Assembly: GCF_003721595.1 (NCBI RefSeq)
Contig: NZ_RJJR01000011.1
Location: 153,001-217,000, forward strand
From: Hanamia caeni
GTDB lineage: Bacteria; Bacteroidota; Bacteroidia; Chitinophagales; Chitinophagaceae
Reading direction: 5' to 3'
Length of the DNA stretch: 64,000 nt
Position 1 is the stretch's first letter; each line of letters opens with the position of its first letter. The notes below the pieces were generated by a model. That model saw nothing but the letters and a program-made list of their open reading frames with translations, was not told the origin of the DNA and did not search any database. Positions 28,907 to 37,561 of the stretch are shown piece by piece. The translations under genes and the position numbers were made by a program.

Positions 28907-28963
28907 TCGTTGGTTTAAACAGCATCTTTGAACGATAAAATAAAATTAAGCTTATTTACGGCT

Positions 28964-30418
28964 TTACTGCTTTGCACTATGAAACGCAATTTGCAGCATG
29001 TGCTTTGTTTTTTCAGTAACCTTGAACCGATCATCAATTCTGTGGCCGATAATCCAAATAATTTTTTTATTGGATTCTAACACCCAAATTTTTTCTTTAT
29101 CAGTTAATGATAACTTTTGGTCAATAAAAAATTTACTCAGTTTCTTTTTGCCTTGCATGCCCAAAGGATAAAAATAATCACCCCGTTTCCATTGGCGAAG
29201 CAATAAAGGAAAAGAAATATTTTTCAAATCCAGCGTGGCAATATTTTTTTCTGCCGGCATTTTTTCATTCATAGCGGCATCCTTTTTTAATTTTAATTTT
29301 CCCTGCTCAAAACTAATTTCCTTATCGGTTTCTTCGATTAAAATATGTTGCGATTCAATGCTGTTAACCGGCGAAATGATAAGCCACGCCCGGTTTCTGA
29401 ATATTTTATGTGTTGAAGAAGTAATAAATTTCCCGCTCGTGGCATCAAGCAGCGACACCACATCATCAATTTGGTGCGCTGTAAAACCGTAGTCTTTTAT
29501 AATTTCATACACGATGGTTTTTAGTGGTTTTGTTTTCACTAATTTTAAAACAGGGATATGAATTTCATTGCCTTTTTGTTCCAATAATTTTTTTTGATGA
29601 AGCGAAACGGATTGATCATATAGGATTTCAATTTCCCTGAATCTTTCTATATTATTCAAAAGATTTTCTTCGACCTGCGGAAAAACTTTTTGCACGGATG
29701 GAATCAACTGGTGACGAAAATAATTGCGTGTGTATTTATCAGAACTATTGGAAGAATCCTCTACAAAATCCAAATTGTTTTCTTTAATAAAATACAAAAT
29801 ATCTTCCCTTTTTGCAAACAATAGTGGCCGGATAATTTTTTTCTGCTTTGGCAAAATTCCCTGCAAACCCTTTATTCCCGTGCCTTTGAAGAAATTCATC
29901 AGAAGTGTTTCAATGTTGTCATTGGCATGATGTGCAGTAAGAAGAAATTGTGAGTGGTGAGTAGTGAGTGATGATTCGTGAATGATGAATGATGATTCGT
30001 GAATGGCGAGCGGTGAATCGTTGATTGATGAATCGTTGATTGTTTTAATTTTTTCTTTCCTGGCATCTGCTATTTCCTTCAACAATTCATCAAACCATTG
30101 ATATCTTAATTGGCGCGCGGCCACCTGGATGGAAGTTTTATTTTGCACTGCATAGTCAGTTGTGTCAAACTTTTTCACATGAACTTTCGTCCAATATTTT
30201 TCGCCAAGTTGAAGCACAAATTTTTCATCACGCTCACTCTCCTCTCCTCTTAACTGAAAATTGCAATGTGCAATTTCAAAATGAAAACCCGCCTGAAAAC
30301 ACAATTCACAAAGTGCCACTGAATCCGCGCCGCCACTTACTGCCAGCAATAAATAATCATTTTTTTGAAAAAGATTTTGTTGCTCAATATTTCTTATAAA
30401 TTCTTTTAATAATGACAT
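28964..30418 (-). CDS. tilS: tRNA(Ile)-lysidine synthetase TilS with repeat-derived insertion
   Basis: A 484-residue enzyme that converts C34 of the CAU-anticodon tRNA-Ile to lysidine using ATP, which is essential for AUA decoding. The PP-loop SGGADSVAL (residues 28-36), EIAHCNFQLRGEESERDE, the HHANDNIETLLMNF motif and a C-terminal tRNA-binding domain (RQWKRGDYFYPLGMQGKKKLSKFFID) are intact. Between the helix ending near residue 120 and the strand FLLTAHHAND there is an extra stretch of about 35 residues rich in Ser, His, Ile, Asn and Asp. It is encoded by short degenerate repeats and is absent from typical TilS proteins. The frame is preserved, so the enzyme is probably functional. The gene lies alone on the minus strand between rhomboid and the TPR gene. 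Confidence 0.95.
   Translation of the reverse strand: MSLLKEFIRNIEQQNLFQKNDYLLLAVSGGADSVALCELCFQAGFHFEIAHCNFQLRGEESERDEKFVLQLGEKYWTKVHVKKFDTTDYAVQNKTSIQVAARQLRYQWFDELLKEIADARKEKIKTINDSSINDSPLAIHESSFIIHESSLTTHHSQFLLTAHHANDNIETLLMNFFKGTGIKGLQGILPKQKKIIRPLLFAKREDILYFIKENNLDFVEDSSNSSDKYTRNYFRHQLIPSVQKVFPQVEENLLNNIERFREIEILYDQSVSLHQKKLLEQKGNEIHIPVLKLVKTKPLKTIVYEIIKDYGFTAHQIDDVVSLLDATSGKFITSSTHKIFRNRAWLIISPVNSIESQHILIEETDKEISFEQGKLKLKKDAAMNEKMPAEKNIATLDLKNISFPLLLRQWKRGDYFYPLGMQGKKKLSKFFIDQKLSLTDKEKIWVLESNKKIIWIIGHRIDDRFKVTEKTKHMLQIAFHSAKQ
29948..30058. repeat. Degenerate in-frame repeat block inside tilS
   Basis: The segment is built of overlapping short repeats. GATGATTCGTGAATG occurs at 29970 and 29991 (period 21). 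TGAATCGTTGATTG occurs at 30014 and 30029 (period 15). GTGAGTGGTGAGTAGTGAGT runs near 29950-29969. All periods are multiples of three, so tilS stays open and encodes HESS and NDSS motifs. Confidence 0.9.
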
Positions 30419-30515
30419 TCTCCTTTTTTATCCCAATTATGGTAGTAACAAACGTGCCTACAAGCAGGTAGACAAATAATAATGATTTTTATTTTACAGA
30501 TTCTGGGTCCGCTGC

Positions 30516-30827
30516 TTAATCTTCCAGGTCTTCACAGGCAGCCTGCAACTCGTTAAATGCATGCGCATCGTTTGCGGATTTCGCCATCTCCATTCCTTTT
30601 TTATAAATATGAATTGCATTTTGCATTTCGCCCATCCGCTCCAGTACTTTCCCCAAATGATAATAGGAACCCACATATCCTGGTTCACGGTTTAATATTT
30701 CTTCGAACAACTTCCTGGCATCTGTTTCATTTCCTGCTTTTATATATTCAAGTGCCAGCGCGTGTTGCAAAAAATTATCTTCCGGTTCGGCTTTTAAGTA
30801 TGCTTTAATCTGGCTTATCCTGTCCAT
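30516..30827 (-). CDS. Small TPR-repeat protein
   Basis: A 103-residue cytosolic protein with about two tetratricopeptide repeats (LQHALALEYIKAGNETDARKLFEEIL and YVGSYYHLGKVLERMGEMQNAIHIYKKGM) and an acidic C-terminus (CEDLED). A longer frame begins at 30953 but would run through the etfB start on the other strand. The ATG at 30827 gives MDRISQIKAYL and leaves a 58-bp divergent spacer. TPR pairs mediate protein-protein contact; the partner is unknown. Such short TPR proteins are common beside etfBA in Bacteroidota, but I cannot assign a role. Confidence 0.8.
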   Translation of the reverse strand: MDRISQIKAYLKAEPEDNFLQHALALEYIKAGNETDARKLFEEILNREPGYVGSYYHLGKVLERMGEMQNAIHIYKKGMEMAKSANDAHAFNELQAACEDLED

Positions 30828-30857
30828 CAAAACTTTTTTTACCTTTTTATTCCTTAG

Positions 30858-30865
30858 TATCTTCG
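30858..30865 (+). promoter_or_regulatory. Possible -7 box for etfB
   Basis: TATCTTCG differs at one base from the TAnnTTTG consensus and lies 20 bp upstream of the etfB ATG, within the 58-bp spacer between divergent genes. The matching -33 element is not clear. Confidence 0.35.
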
Positions 30866-30885
30866 CACCTCGAAAAAAAGACACT

Positions 30886-31629
30886 ATGAAGATACTTGTG
30901 TGCATCAGTAAAACCCCCGATACCACCGCAAAAATAGCCTTCACAGATAACAATACGAAATTCTCCGAAGCCGGCGTTCAATTCATTTTAAACCCTTACG
31001 ATGAATGGTATGCTTTGGTAAGAGCGATTGAATTAAAAGAAGCAGATCCGGCGACTGTTTTGCATTTAATAAATGTTGGCGGCCCAGATAACGACCCTAT
31101 AATCCGCAAAGCGTTGGCGCTTGGCGGTGATGAAGCGATACGGGTAAACAGCAATAGCCATGATGATTATTTTATTGCTGCACAAATTGCGGAAATAGCA
31201 AAACAAAATAATTACGACCTGATTTTTACAGGAAAAGAAACGATTGATTATAACGGGTCTTCCATAGGCGGCATGATTGCAGAATTTTTAAATCTCCCGT
31301 TTATTTCTCTCGCAACCAAATTTACTTTAAAAGAAAATACGGCGACTGTGGAGCGCGAAATTGAGGGTGGCGAGGAAGTGGACGAGGTAAACCTTCCTCT
31401 TGTGGTTAGTTGCCAGAAGGGAATGGCAGAACAAAGAATTCCTAACATGCGCGGAATTATGAGCGCGAGAACGAAACCTCTGAAAGTGGTAGAACCTGCG
31501 CAGGCAGACACTTTTACCGAAATATCTTCTTTCCAGTTGCCACCGGCAAAAGCAGGCGTAAAATTAATTCCTGCAGATCAGCCGGAAGAATTGGTGAGGT
31601 TGCTTCATGAAGAAGCGAAAGTGATTTAG
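30886..31629 (+). CDS. etfB: Electron transfer flavoprotein subunit beta
   Basis: A 247-residue ETF beta subunit. The family landmarks are MKILVCISKTPDTTAKI at the N-terminus, FILNPYDEWYALVRAIELKE, the AMP/FAD-contact region DLIFTGKETIDYNGSSIGGMIAEFLNLPFIS, and LPLVVSCQKGMAEQRIPNMRGIMSARTKPL. ETF carries electrons from acyl-CoA and other dehydrogenases to the quinone pool through ETF-QO. It is followed by etfA with a gap of about 100 bp on the same strand, the usual order. Typical members are 245-260 residues. Confidence 0.96.
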   Translation: MKILVCISKTPDTTAKIAFTDNNTKFSEAGVQFILNPYDEWYALVRAIELKEADPATVLHLINVGGPDNDPIIRKALALGGDEAIRVNSNSHDDYFIAAQIAEIAKQNNYDLIFTGKETIDYNGSSIGGMIAEFLNLPFISLATKFTLKENTATVEREIEGGEEVDEVNLPLVVSCQKGMAEQRIPNMRGIMSARTKPLKVVEPAQADTFTEISSFQLPPAKAGVKLIPADQPEELVRLLHEEAKVI

Positions 31630-31730
31630 GGTTTAGAGTTGAGAGAAAACAGAAATCTTAGATATTTATTTGTTTACTGGCTTTTATTGAACCTCTTTTG
31701 GAGGGCAGCGGCCAAAAATTAATTTTCAAA

Positions 31731-32696
31731 ATGAGCGTATTAATATTTTTAGACCAGGCAGATGGGCATATAAAAAAGAATTCCTTTGAGGCAGCATCTT
31801 ATGGAGCAAAGATTGCAGAGAATTTAAATGTAGCAGCGGAAGGAATCGTATTGGGAAGCGTAAATGATGATTTAACAGCGTTAGGAAAATATGGCTTGAA
31901 AAAAATTCATACGGTAAAAAACGAAGCGCTTAATAATTTTGATGATGAAGTATTCACTTATATTATTGCTGAAGCAGCAAAAAATACAGGCGCAAACGTT
32001 ATCGTCTTTTCCAACAACTTTAATGGTAAATCGATCGCACCGCGATTGTCCGTAAGATTAAAGGCAGGCCTGGTTTCAGGCGCCGTGGCATTGCCTGAAA
32101 CGACCGATGGTTTTGTGGTGAAAAAAAGTGTTTTCAGCGGGAAGGCATTTGCGAACGTTTCTATAAAAACCGATATAAAAATTATTTCGCTCAACGCCAA
32201 TTCCTATAAGATAATTGAAAGCGCGGGAAGCGCTGAAGTTGCAGAATTACAAGTTGAAATTCCCCAGTCGAAAGTAAAAATAAAAGAAGTGAAAAAAGTG
32301 GAAGGAGAAATTCCCTTATCAGAAGCAGAATTAGTGGTCAGCGGCGGACGTGGATTAAAAGGCCCCGAAAACTGGGGCATTGTGGAAGACCTTGCCAAAG
32401 CATTGGGAGCCGCAACTGCCTGTAGCCGCCCCGTTAGCGACAGCGACTGGCGGCCCCATCATGAACACGTGGGTCAGACAGGTCTTACGATTGCGCCAAA
32501 TTTATATTTTGCGATTGGTATTTCCGGTGCAATCCAACACCTGGCTGGTGTAAACAGAAGTAAAACAATCGTGGTAATTAATAAAGATCCGGAAGCGCCG
32601 TTTTTCAAGGCCGCCGATTACGGAATTGTGGGCGATGCATTTGAAGTGGTTCCGAAAATTACAGAAGCCGTAAAAAAATTAAAAGGCATCAGTTAA
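31731..32696 (+). CDS. etfA: Electron transfer flavoprotein subunit alpha
   Basis: A 321-residue ETF alpha subunit that binds FAD. The N-terminal alpha/beta domain starts MSVLIFLDQADGHIKKNSFEAASYG. The C-terminal FAD domain shows VVSGGRGLKGPENWGIVEDLA, ACSRPVSDSDWRPHHEHVGQTG, LYFAIGISGAIQHLAGV and VINKDPEAPFFKAADYGIVGD, all diagnostic. An upstream in-frame ATG at 31698 would add 11 non-conserved residues. The ATG at 31731 restores the conserved N-terminus. It forms a heterodimer with EtfB encoded just upstream. Confidence 0.96.
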   Translation: MSVLIFLDQADGHIKKNSFEAASYGAKIAENLNVAAEGIVLGSVNDDLTALGKYGLKKIHTVKNEALNNFDDEVFTYIIAEAAKNTGANVIVFSNNFNGKSIAPRLSVRLKAGLVSGAVALPETTDGFVVKKSVFSGKAFANVSIKTDIKIISLNANSYKIIESAGSAEVAELQVEIPQSKVKIKEVKKVEGEIPLSEAELVVSGGRGLKGPENWGIVEDLAKALGAATACSRPVSDSDWRPHHEHVGQTGLTIAPNLYFAIGISGAIQHLAGVNRSKTIVVINKDPEAPFFKAADYGIVGDAFEVVPKITEAVKKLKGIS

Positions 32697-32720
32697 ACTT
32701 AGTCAGCTTGCATTTTAAAG

Positions 32721-32756
32721 TTTGCCCTGATAAAAAAACATTTATTTTTATATTTG
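32721..32756 (+). promoter_or_regulatory. Bacteroidota-type promoter before the DUF151 gene
   Basis: A TTTG at 32721-32724 and a perfect TAnnTTTG box (TATATTTG, 32749-32756) lie 41 bp upstream of the ATG at 32797. The 24-bp spacing between the elements is slightly longer than the usual 19-23. Confidence 0.55.
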
Positions 32757-32796
32757 TTATTCACAAAAAAAATCCGCGTGGCCGGATGGAGTTAAA

Positions 32797-33378
32797 ATGA
32801 AGAAAATAGAATTAGAAATTGTAGCGCTCTCTCACAGTATTACGCAAACCCATTCCTATGCGGTGGTTTTAGGCGAAGTAAACGGCTTAAGAAGGCTGCC
32901 GATTGTGATTGGAGGCTTTGAAGCGCAGGCAATTGCTGTGGCCCTGGAACGCATGCAGCCAAGCCGCCCGCTTACGCACGACCTCATGAAAAACTTTATG
33001 ATGGCATTCAATATTGATCTTCATGAAATAATAATTAATGATCTGCAGGAAGGAATTTTTTATTCAAAATTGATTTGTTCTTCAGATAAAGACACCGTCG
33101 AAATTGATTCACGCACATCTGATGCAGTCGCTTTGGCTGTCAGGTTTGGTTGCCCGATTTACACTTACGATAATATTTTGGAAAACGCCGGAATATTGAT
33201 GGAAGAAGATGATAAGAAAAAGAAAGTGGTGGTTTCGCATACGGATGAAGGCAGTGATGATCTTAAAAAATTATCGCTGGCTGAATTAGAAGCTTTATTA
33301 AATGAAGTGCTCGAGCATGAAGATTACATTAAAGCTGCTTCCATCCGGGATGAAATAAATCTCAGGAAGGGAAATTAG
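32797..33378 (+). CDS. DUF151 bifunctional nuclease-like protein with UVR motif
   Basis: A 193-residue cytosolic protein. Residues 1-135 form the DUF151/BFN domain (LEIVALSHSITQTHSYAVVLGE, RRLPIVIGGFEAQAIAVALE, RPLTHDLMKNF, IDSRTSDAVALAVRFGCPIY). A charged linker follows. The C-terminus carries a UvrB/UvrC-type helical hairpin (LAELEALLNEVLEHEDYIKAASIRDEI). Plant BFN proteins have DNase and RNase activity; the bacterial role is unclear, though DUF151 plus UVR is a common Bacteroidota architecture. The gene stands between etfA and ispE on the same strand with its own promoter. Confidence 0.9.
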   Translation: MKKIELEIVALSHSITQTHSYAVVLGEVNGLRRLPIVIGGFEAQAIAVALERMQPSRPLTHDLMKNFMMAFNIDLHEIIINDLQEGIFYSKLICSSDKDTVEIDSRTSDAVALAVRFGCPIYTYDNILENAGILMEEDDKKKKVVVSHTDEGSDDLKKLSLAELEALLNEVLEHEDYIKAASIRDEINLRKGN

Positions 33379-33484
33379 ACGCAACATTTTTTTCAAAATT
33401 AAATTCCTGCTTATTTATCTGTTTACTGTTACGAAGATTTTGCCAGAGCGTTCCAGGATTTATTTACCACAATGCTTTTAATTA

Positions 33485-34303
33485 ATGGTCACATTTCCCC
33501 ATTGCAAAATCAATCTTGGCCTCAATATTTTACGGAAAAGAGAAGACAATTTTCACGATATAGAAACTGCATTTTTTCCACTGCCATTTTATGATGTATT
33601 AGAAATTGTAAGCGCTGAAAATGAAATACAGTTTATCAATACGGGCATCTCTGGAGGAGCGATCAAAAATAATTTATGCATAAAAGCTTACCAATTATTA
33701 AAAAAAGATTTTCCGGGTTTGCCAAAAATAAAAATGCATTTGCATAAAACCATTCCCGCGGGAGCAGGTCTGGGCGCAGGTTCTGCTGATGGCGCATTTA
33801 CGTTATCCCTCTTAAATAAAAAATACCAACTCAATATTTCGCAGACTCAACTCTCAGAGTATGCCTTACAATTAGGAAGTGATTGTCCTTTCTTTTTGAT
33901 GAATAAACCCGCCACAGCGGCAGGACGTGGCGAACAACTTGAAGGAATCAATCTTTCGCTGGCAGGATATAAAATTATAATCATTAATCCTGCTATTCAC
34001 ATCAGCACAAGAGAAGTTTTTCAGCAGATTGTTCCCGCAGTGCCAGCCAAAAGAATTAAAAATATTTTGCAACAGCCAATTGAATCGTGGAAAAATGATT
34101 TGGTAAATGATTTTGAAAAAATTGTGTTTAAAGCTTATCCGCAAATCAAGACAATTAAAGATGAGTTATATCAAAACGGCGCTTTGTATGCATCCATGAC
34201 CGGAACCGGAAGCACCGTTTTTGGAATCTTCACGCAAAGTGAAGAAGTGCACATCCCTAACGAAAATGGCTATCTCTGTAAAGCGGTAGAAAACCTGGCA
34301 TAA
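33485..34303 (+). CDS. ispE: 4-diphosphocytidyl-2-C-methyl-D-erythritol kinase IspE
   Basis: A 272-residue GHMP-family kinase of the MEP isoprenoid pathway. It phosphorylates the 2-hydroxyl of CDP-methylerythritol with ATP. The motifs are CKINLGLNILRKREDNFHDIET at the N-terminus, the phosphate loop IPAGAGLGAGSADGAFTL (residues about 91-108; GAGSADGA in place of the more common GGGSSDAA), LGSDCPFFL, and SMTGTGSTVFGIF near the end. The length is typical. It is the last gene of the housekeeping island and converges on the GH105 gene 107 bp away. Confidence 0.95.
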   Translation: MVTFPHCKINLGLNILRKREDNFHDIETAFFPLPFYDVLEIVSAENEIQFINTGISGGAIKNNLCIKAYQLLKKDFPGLPKIKMHLHKTIPAGAGLGAGSADGAFTLSLLNKKYQLNISQTQLSEYALQLGSDCPFFLMNKPATAAGRGEQLEGINLSLAGYKIIIINPAIHISTREVFQQIVPAVPAKRIKNILQQPIESWKNDLVNDFEKIVFKAYPQIKTIKDELYQNGALYASMTGTGSTVFGIFTQSEEVHIPNENGYLCKAVENLA

Positions 34304-34410
34304 GATATCCTTTCTGTCTCAATTATTAAAGGCCCCAATAACCAATAACTACTTCAAAATGGAAAAGTTCATTATAATAGATGACGCAGTAAAGCAAGAA
34401 ATAATGAATT

Positions 34411-36309
34411 TTATTTTGCTTGCCCGAGCGCCCATCTTACCAAACCTTCTGCTGCGGCATAATTTTGATAATCCGCAGGTAGTTTTCTGCCATCCAGGTA
34501 TTCATTGTAAAACCACGGATCACCTACTGCAAATACGGTTCCTTTTCCAACTTTAGCTACCGCTGCCACGTTTATGTTGCCCTGTTTCAAAACCGCATTT
34601 GCAGGCGCATTCAGGTTAAGTGAAGAATATTCTTTAATAAAAACTTTGCTGACGTTTTTAAATATTGAATTGCCCGATTCAAGGTTGATTTCTGACATTG
34701 AAAAATTGCTTCCAGTTTCTTTATTCTGGCAATCGAAATTAAAATGAATGCCAAATTTTTCGGCCAGCTTATTGAAATGCGTAAATTCAACATTAGCAGA
34801 GTCATTGCCGAATAGCAGAAGCACCCCACCGTTGTTTACCCAATTATAAATGGAATTGATATCGCTTTCACTAATGTAATTGGGTTGTGCAGTTTCCTTT
34901 TCTGTATCAGGATCGACAATGATGTAAACAGAAGAATTTTTTAAATTTTCTTTGGTGGGCGCTGTCTTCAAAGAATTGGTTTTGGCGCCGTATCTGCGGA
35001 AGATATTGCCGAAAAGGGAATAACCATTGTTATCCATTTCTTCCCAGATATAATGGAATTGTTCAGCATTTCCAAGGATGTCTTTTCTCATTTCATGATT
35101 AAAATAATAATCCAGCGTTACTGTTTTACCATTTCCAATGGAAAGCGTGGGCAATATTTCCATTTCATCTGAAGCCAACAGAAAAGCGCCTACACCTTTC
35201 GGGTCGTTTGTGATCACTTTTTCGTTGATGTAATATTCATAGCTTCCGTCGCGGTATGGACGGCCACCAAGGCCTGACACACTCACGGTCCCCTCCAAAT
35301 TCGTGTGTCCATCACCGTTAGTAACGAAGTTTTTAATTATTCCGGCATATCCTTTTTTTGCAATCGGTATGCAGGAAGAAGGGAGATAGCCCAGGCGTAC
35401 GCCTTTCAGCAAGGTATACACAAACATGCAGCTTGCAGATGCCTCAAGGTAATTGCCTTTGCGGTTAGGAAAATTCAGAACATCCCACCATAAGCCGGTT
35501 TTGACGTCCTGCACTTTTGCTATGGCAATCACAAAATTCTTGAGGATGCCGATCAGTTGTTTTCTGCGCGGATGATTTTCAGGGAAATAGGGCAAAGCAT
35601 CTACCAAAGCCATTCCATACCAGCCCATAGCGCGGCCCCAAAAATTTGGTGAAACGCCGGTGATTTTATTCGCCCAGGCCTGCTGTTTTGATTCATCATA
35701 TCCATGATACATCAGGCCGGTTTTTTCATCTCGCGATCTTCTCTCCATGATTATAAATTGCCTCGCGATATCATTAAAATCAGAATCCTCATGAAATGTT
35801 TCTGCCCATTCAGCATAGAACGGTTCAGCCATATAAAGGCCGTCGAGCCACATTTGATTAGGATAAATCTTTTTATGCCAAAATCCTCCTTCTTTTGTGC
35901 GTGGCTGCTCTGCCAACTGTTTTCTCAATAGAGATGCGGCTTTATAATACTTTTGTTTACCGGTCACTTTGTAAAGCGTTAACAGAATTCTTCCACATAA
36001 AATATTATCAAGATTGAAATCCCCGAATTTATAAGTGCGGATATTCCCGTCATTCTCCACAAATAAATCCATGCTCTTTTGCATGTAATCAAAATATTTT
36101 CCATCGCCGGTTTTTTTCCACAAGCCTTCTATTCCTTTTAGAATTACGCCCTGGTCATACGTCCATTTTGCAGGCCTGCCGCTGGTCATAGAGTCTTTCC
36201 AGATAGTCATTACTGTTTTAGCCATTTTTTCTGCATACGAATGTTCGTTCTGTGCATGTACGATAAATGAAGTAAACACCAAAAGAAAAGAGACGCCTAT
36301 TTTTTTCAT
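34411..36309 (-). CDS. GH105 unsaturated rhamnogalacturonyl hydrolase with DUF4350-like C-terminus
   Basis: A 632-residue secreted protein (signal peptide ending IVHAQ). Residues 25-390 form the (alpha/alpha)6 barrel of GH105/GH88 with the hydration-mechanism Asp in NQMWLDGLYM (D156) and a second acidic residue in DFNLDNILCGR (D101). It also has the typical CGRAMGWYGMALVDALP-like and YLEASASCMFVY motifs. The enzyme removes the 4,5-unsaturated galacturonate left by rhamnogalacturonan lyases. Residues about 400-632 form an extra alpha/beta domain resembling DUF4350 or a ThuA/glutamine-amidotransferase-like fold (VNNGGVLLLFGND). The gene has its own promoter region at 36.4-36.5 kb, 265 bp from the upstream esterase, so it may be controlled separately from the pectin operon. 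Confidence 0.92.
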   Translation of the reverse strand: MKKIGVSFLLVFTSFIVHAQNEHSYAEKMAKTVMTIWKDSMTSGRPAKWTYDQGVILKGIEGLWKKTGDGKYFDYMQKSMDLFVENDGNIRTYKFGDFNLDNILCGRILLTLYKVTGKQKYYKAASLLRKQLAEQPRTKEGGFWHKKIYPNQMWLDGLYMAEPFYAEWAETFHEDSDFNDIARQFIIMERRSRDEKTGLMYHGYDESKQQAWANKITGVSPNFWGRAMGWYGMALVDALPYFPENHPRRKQLIGILKNFVIAIAKVQDVKTGLWWDVLNFPNRKGNYLEASASCMFVYTLLKGVRLGYLPSSCIPIAKKGYAGIIKNFVTNGDGHTNLEGTVSVSGLGGRPYRDGSYEYYINEKVITNDPKGVGAFLLASDEMEILPTLSIGNGKTVTLDYYFNHEMRKDILGNAEQFHYIWEEMDNNGYSLFGNIFRRYGAKTNSLKTAPTKENLKNSSVYIIVDPDTEKETAQPNYISESDINSIYNWVNNGGVLLLFGNDSANVEFTHFNKLAEKFGIHFNFDCQNKETGSNFSMSEINLESGNSIFKNVSKVFIKEYSSLNLNAPANAVLKQGNINVAAVAKVGKGTVFAVGDPWFYNEYLDGRKLPADYQNYAAAEGLVRWALGQAK

Positions 36310-36397
36310 TTTAAAAGATTTATTTACAGAAATTTTTTTTTATCTGCATGGGGTTCAAATGCAACGACTTTTTGCTGAGGTTGTATTTTAAATTTTT

Positions 36398-36430
36398 CAA
36401 AGATAAATTTTTTGTTCTTTCAACTTCAAC
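36398..36430 (-). promoter_or_regulatory. Promoter of the GH105 gene
   Basis: On the minus strand a perfect -7 box TATCTTTG (36398-36405) is preceded, after 21 bp, by GTTG (36427-36430) as a -33 element. The predicted transcript would have a leader of about 80 nt before the ATG at 36309. Confidence 0.6.
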
Positions 36431-36437
36431 CTTCTGT

Positions 36438-36508
36438 CGGGTGTACCGGTTTTTTCATCAACAACAATTGAATATTTCTACAAACACTGGCTCGCCGGGT
36501 GTTCCGGT
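36438..36508 (-). promoter_or_regulatory. Pair of 13-bp direct repeats upstream of the GH105 promoter
   Basis: CGGGTGTACCGGT (36438-36450) and CGGGTGTTCCGGT (36496-36508) differ at one base and start 58 bp apart. Both lie immediately upstream of the -33 element. Their position and partial dyad symmetry (CGGG...CCGG) suggest activator binding sites. Confidence 0.45.
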
Positions 36509-36574
36509 GTTTATCTTCCCATGTTCGAAAAAGAATGTAGTGATAAATAATTCATAGTGAATAAAGAATTATTT

Positions 36575-37561
36575 CTAGAAGATTTTTTTAATAAAAGAAT
36601 CAATATAAGCGACCGTTGGCTCAAACCAGGGATTGAACAAACAAAATGCATGCGGCGCACCTTCAAACGTGTGCACTTCTGAATAAATATGCATGCTATC
36701 GAGCTGAGCGGTATAATCATTTCTTCCTGCATGCATCCGATCTACACTGCTGTTAATAAACAGTGTTGGCGGCGTTTGTGGACTTACATAATTCAGTGGC
36801 GATGCAGCTTCCCACAAAACTTCATGCCCCTTTTTAGGATATCCAAACCAGTAAGTTGCTGCCGAAGTCTGCTTACTGTCGTCTCCCTCGCCGCTTTCTG
36901 CATTGGTAAATGAAAGTGTGCCGTCTATATCAACGATGGCCGCAACATTTGATGAAACATCCCTGTTGCAATCGCATCCTTCAAACAGGGGCATATTGCC
37001 TGTATTGCCCGCAAAGGCAGCCAGTTCGCCACCTGCTGAAAAACCGGCAATTACTATTTTTGACGAATCCAAATTATAGAGGGAAGCATTTTTCCTTACC
37101 CACCTGATAGCAGCCTTGATATCGTAAACTGCCGCAGGAAATAAGGCTTCTGTAGATAGCCGGTACTGCGGTGTAAAACAAACGTAACCCAGGCGGGAAA
37201 GGCTTTCCGCGAGCGGATAATGTTGTGAGCGATTTCCGGAGCGCCAGCCACCCCCGTGAATTATAATGATAGCAACTCTTTTGGCATCACTTTTTTCTTT
37301 AGGATAAAAAGCATCAATTAAAAACTTGTGAGAAGAAGTTTTGCAATAGATTATGGATTTCCTTTTAATTACTCCAGGAAAATCAAATTCATGGACAATC
37401 GAAATGCCGGGAAAATCTTTTTTTAGTTTTTGAAAAGCTGAATAGGTCGTAAAAGATGTGTCTGGCTTATTTGTAATTCCTTCTAACGATTGAGCCTGAA
37501 CTTTACTGACGCATACCAACCATAAAAAAGAAGGGAGGAAAAATAGAATCAAACATTTCAT
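36575..37561 (-). CDS. Alpha/beta hydrolase, probable carbohydrate esterase
   Basis: A 328-residue secreted serine esterase (signal peptide about 23 residues, VQAQS). The fold landmarks are the oxyanion HGGG in IIHGGGWRSGNR, the nucleophile elbow IAGFSAGGELAA, and the catalytic His in GAPHAFCLFNPW near the C-terminus, with an Asp in NSSVDRMHAG. This is the BD-FAE/acetyl-esterase type found in plant-polysaccharide loci. Likely substrates are acetyl or methyl esters on pectin. Its ATG overlaps the stop of the preceding pectinesterase gene by 4 bp (37558-37561), which implies translational coupling. It is the last gene of the pectin operon. Confidence 0.88.
   Translation of the reverse strand: MKCLILFFLPSFLWLVCVSKVQAQSLEGITNKPDTSFTTYSAFQKLKKDFPGISIVHEFDFPGVIKRKSIIYCKTSSHKFLIDAFYPKEKSDAKRVAIIIIHGGGWRSGNRSQHYPLAESLSRLGYVCFTPQYRLSTEALFPAAVYDIKAAIRWVRKNASLYNLDSSKIVIAGFSAGGELAAFAGNTGNMPLFEGCDCNRDVSSNVAAIVDIDGTLSFTNAESGEGDDSKQTSAATYWFGYPKKGHEVLWEAASPLNYVSPQTPPTLFINSSVDRMHAGRNDYTAQLDSMHIYSEVHTFEGAPHAFCLFNPWFEPTVAYIDSFIKKIF

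Noticed and set aside
30427..30515. Short inverted repeat downstream of the TPR gene as terminator
   Set aside because: Stem is only about four base pairs with no T-run.
30828..30953. N-terminal extension of the TPR protein with a hydrophobic helix
   Set aside because: It would overlap the first 68 bases of etfB on the other strand; the ATG at 30827 is the better start.
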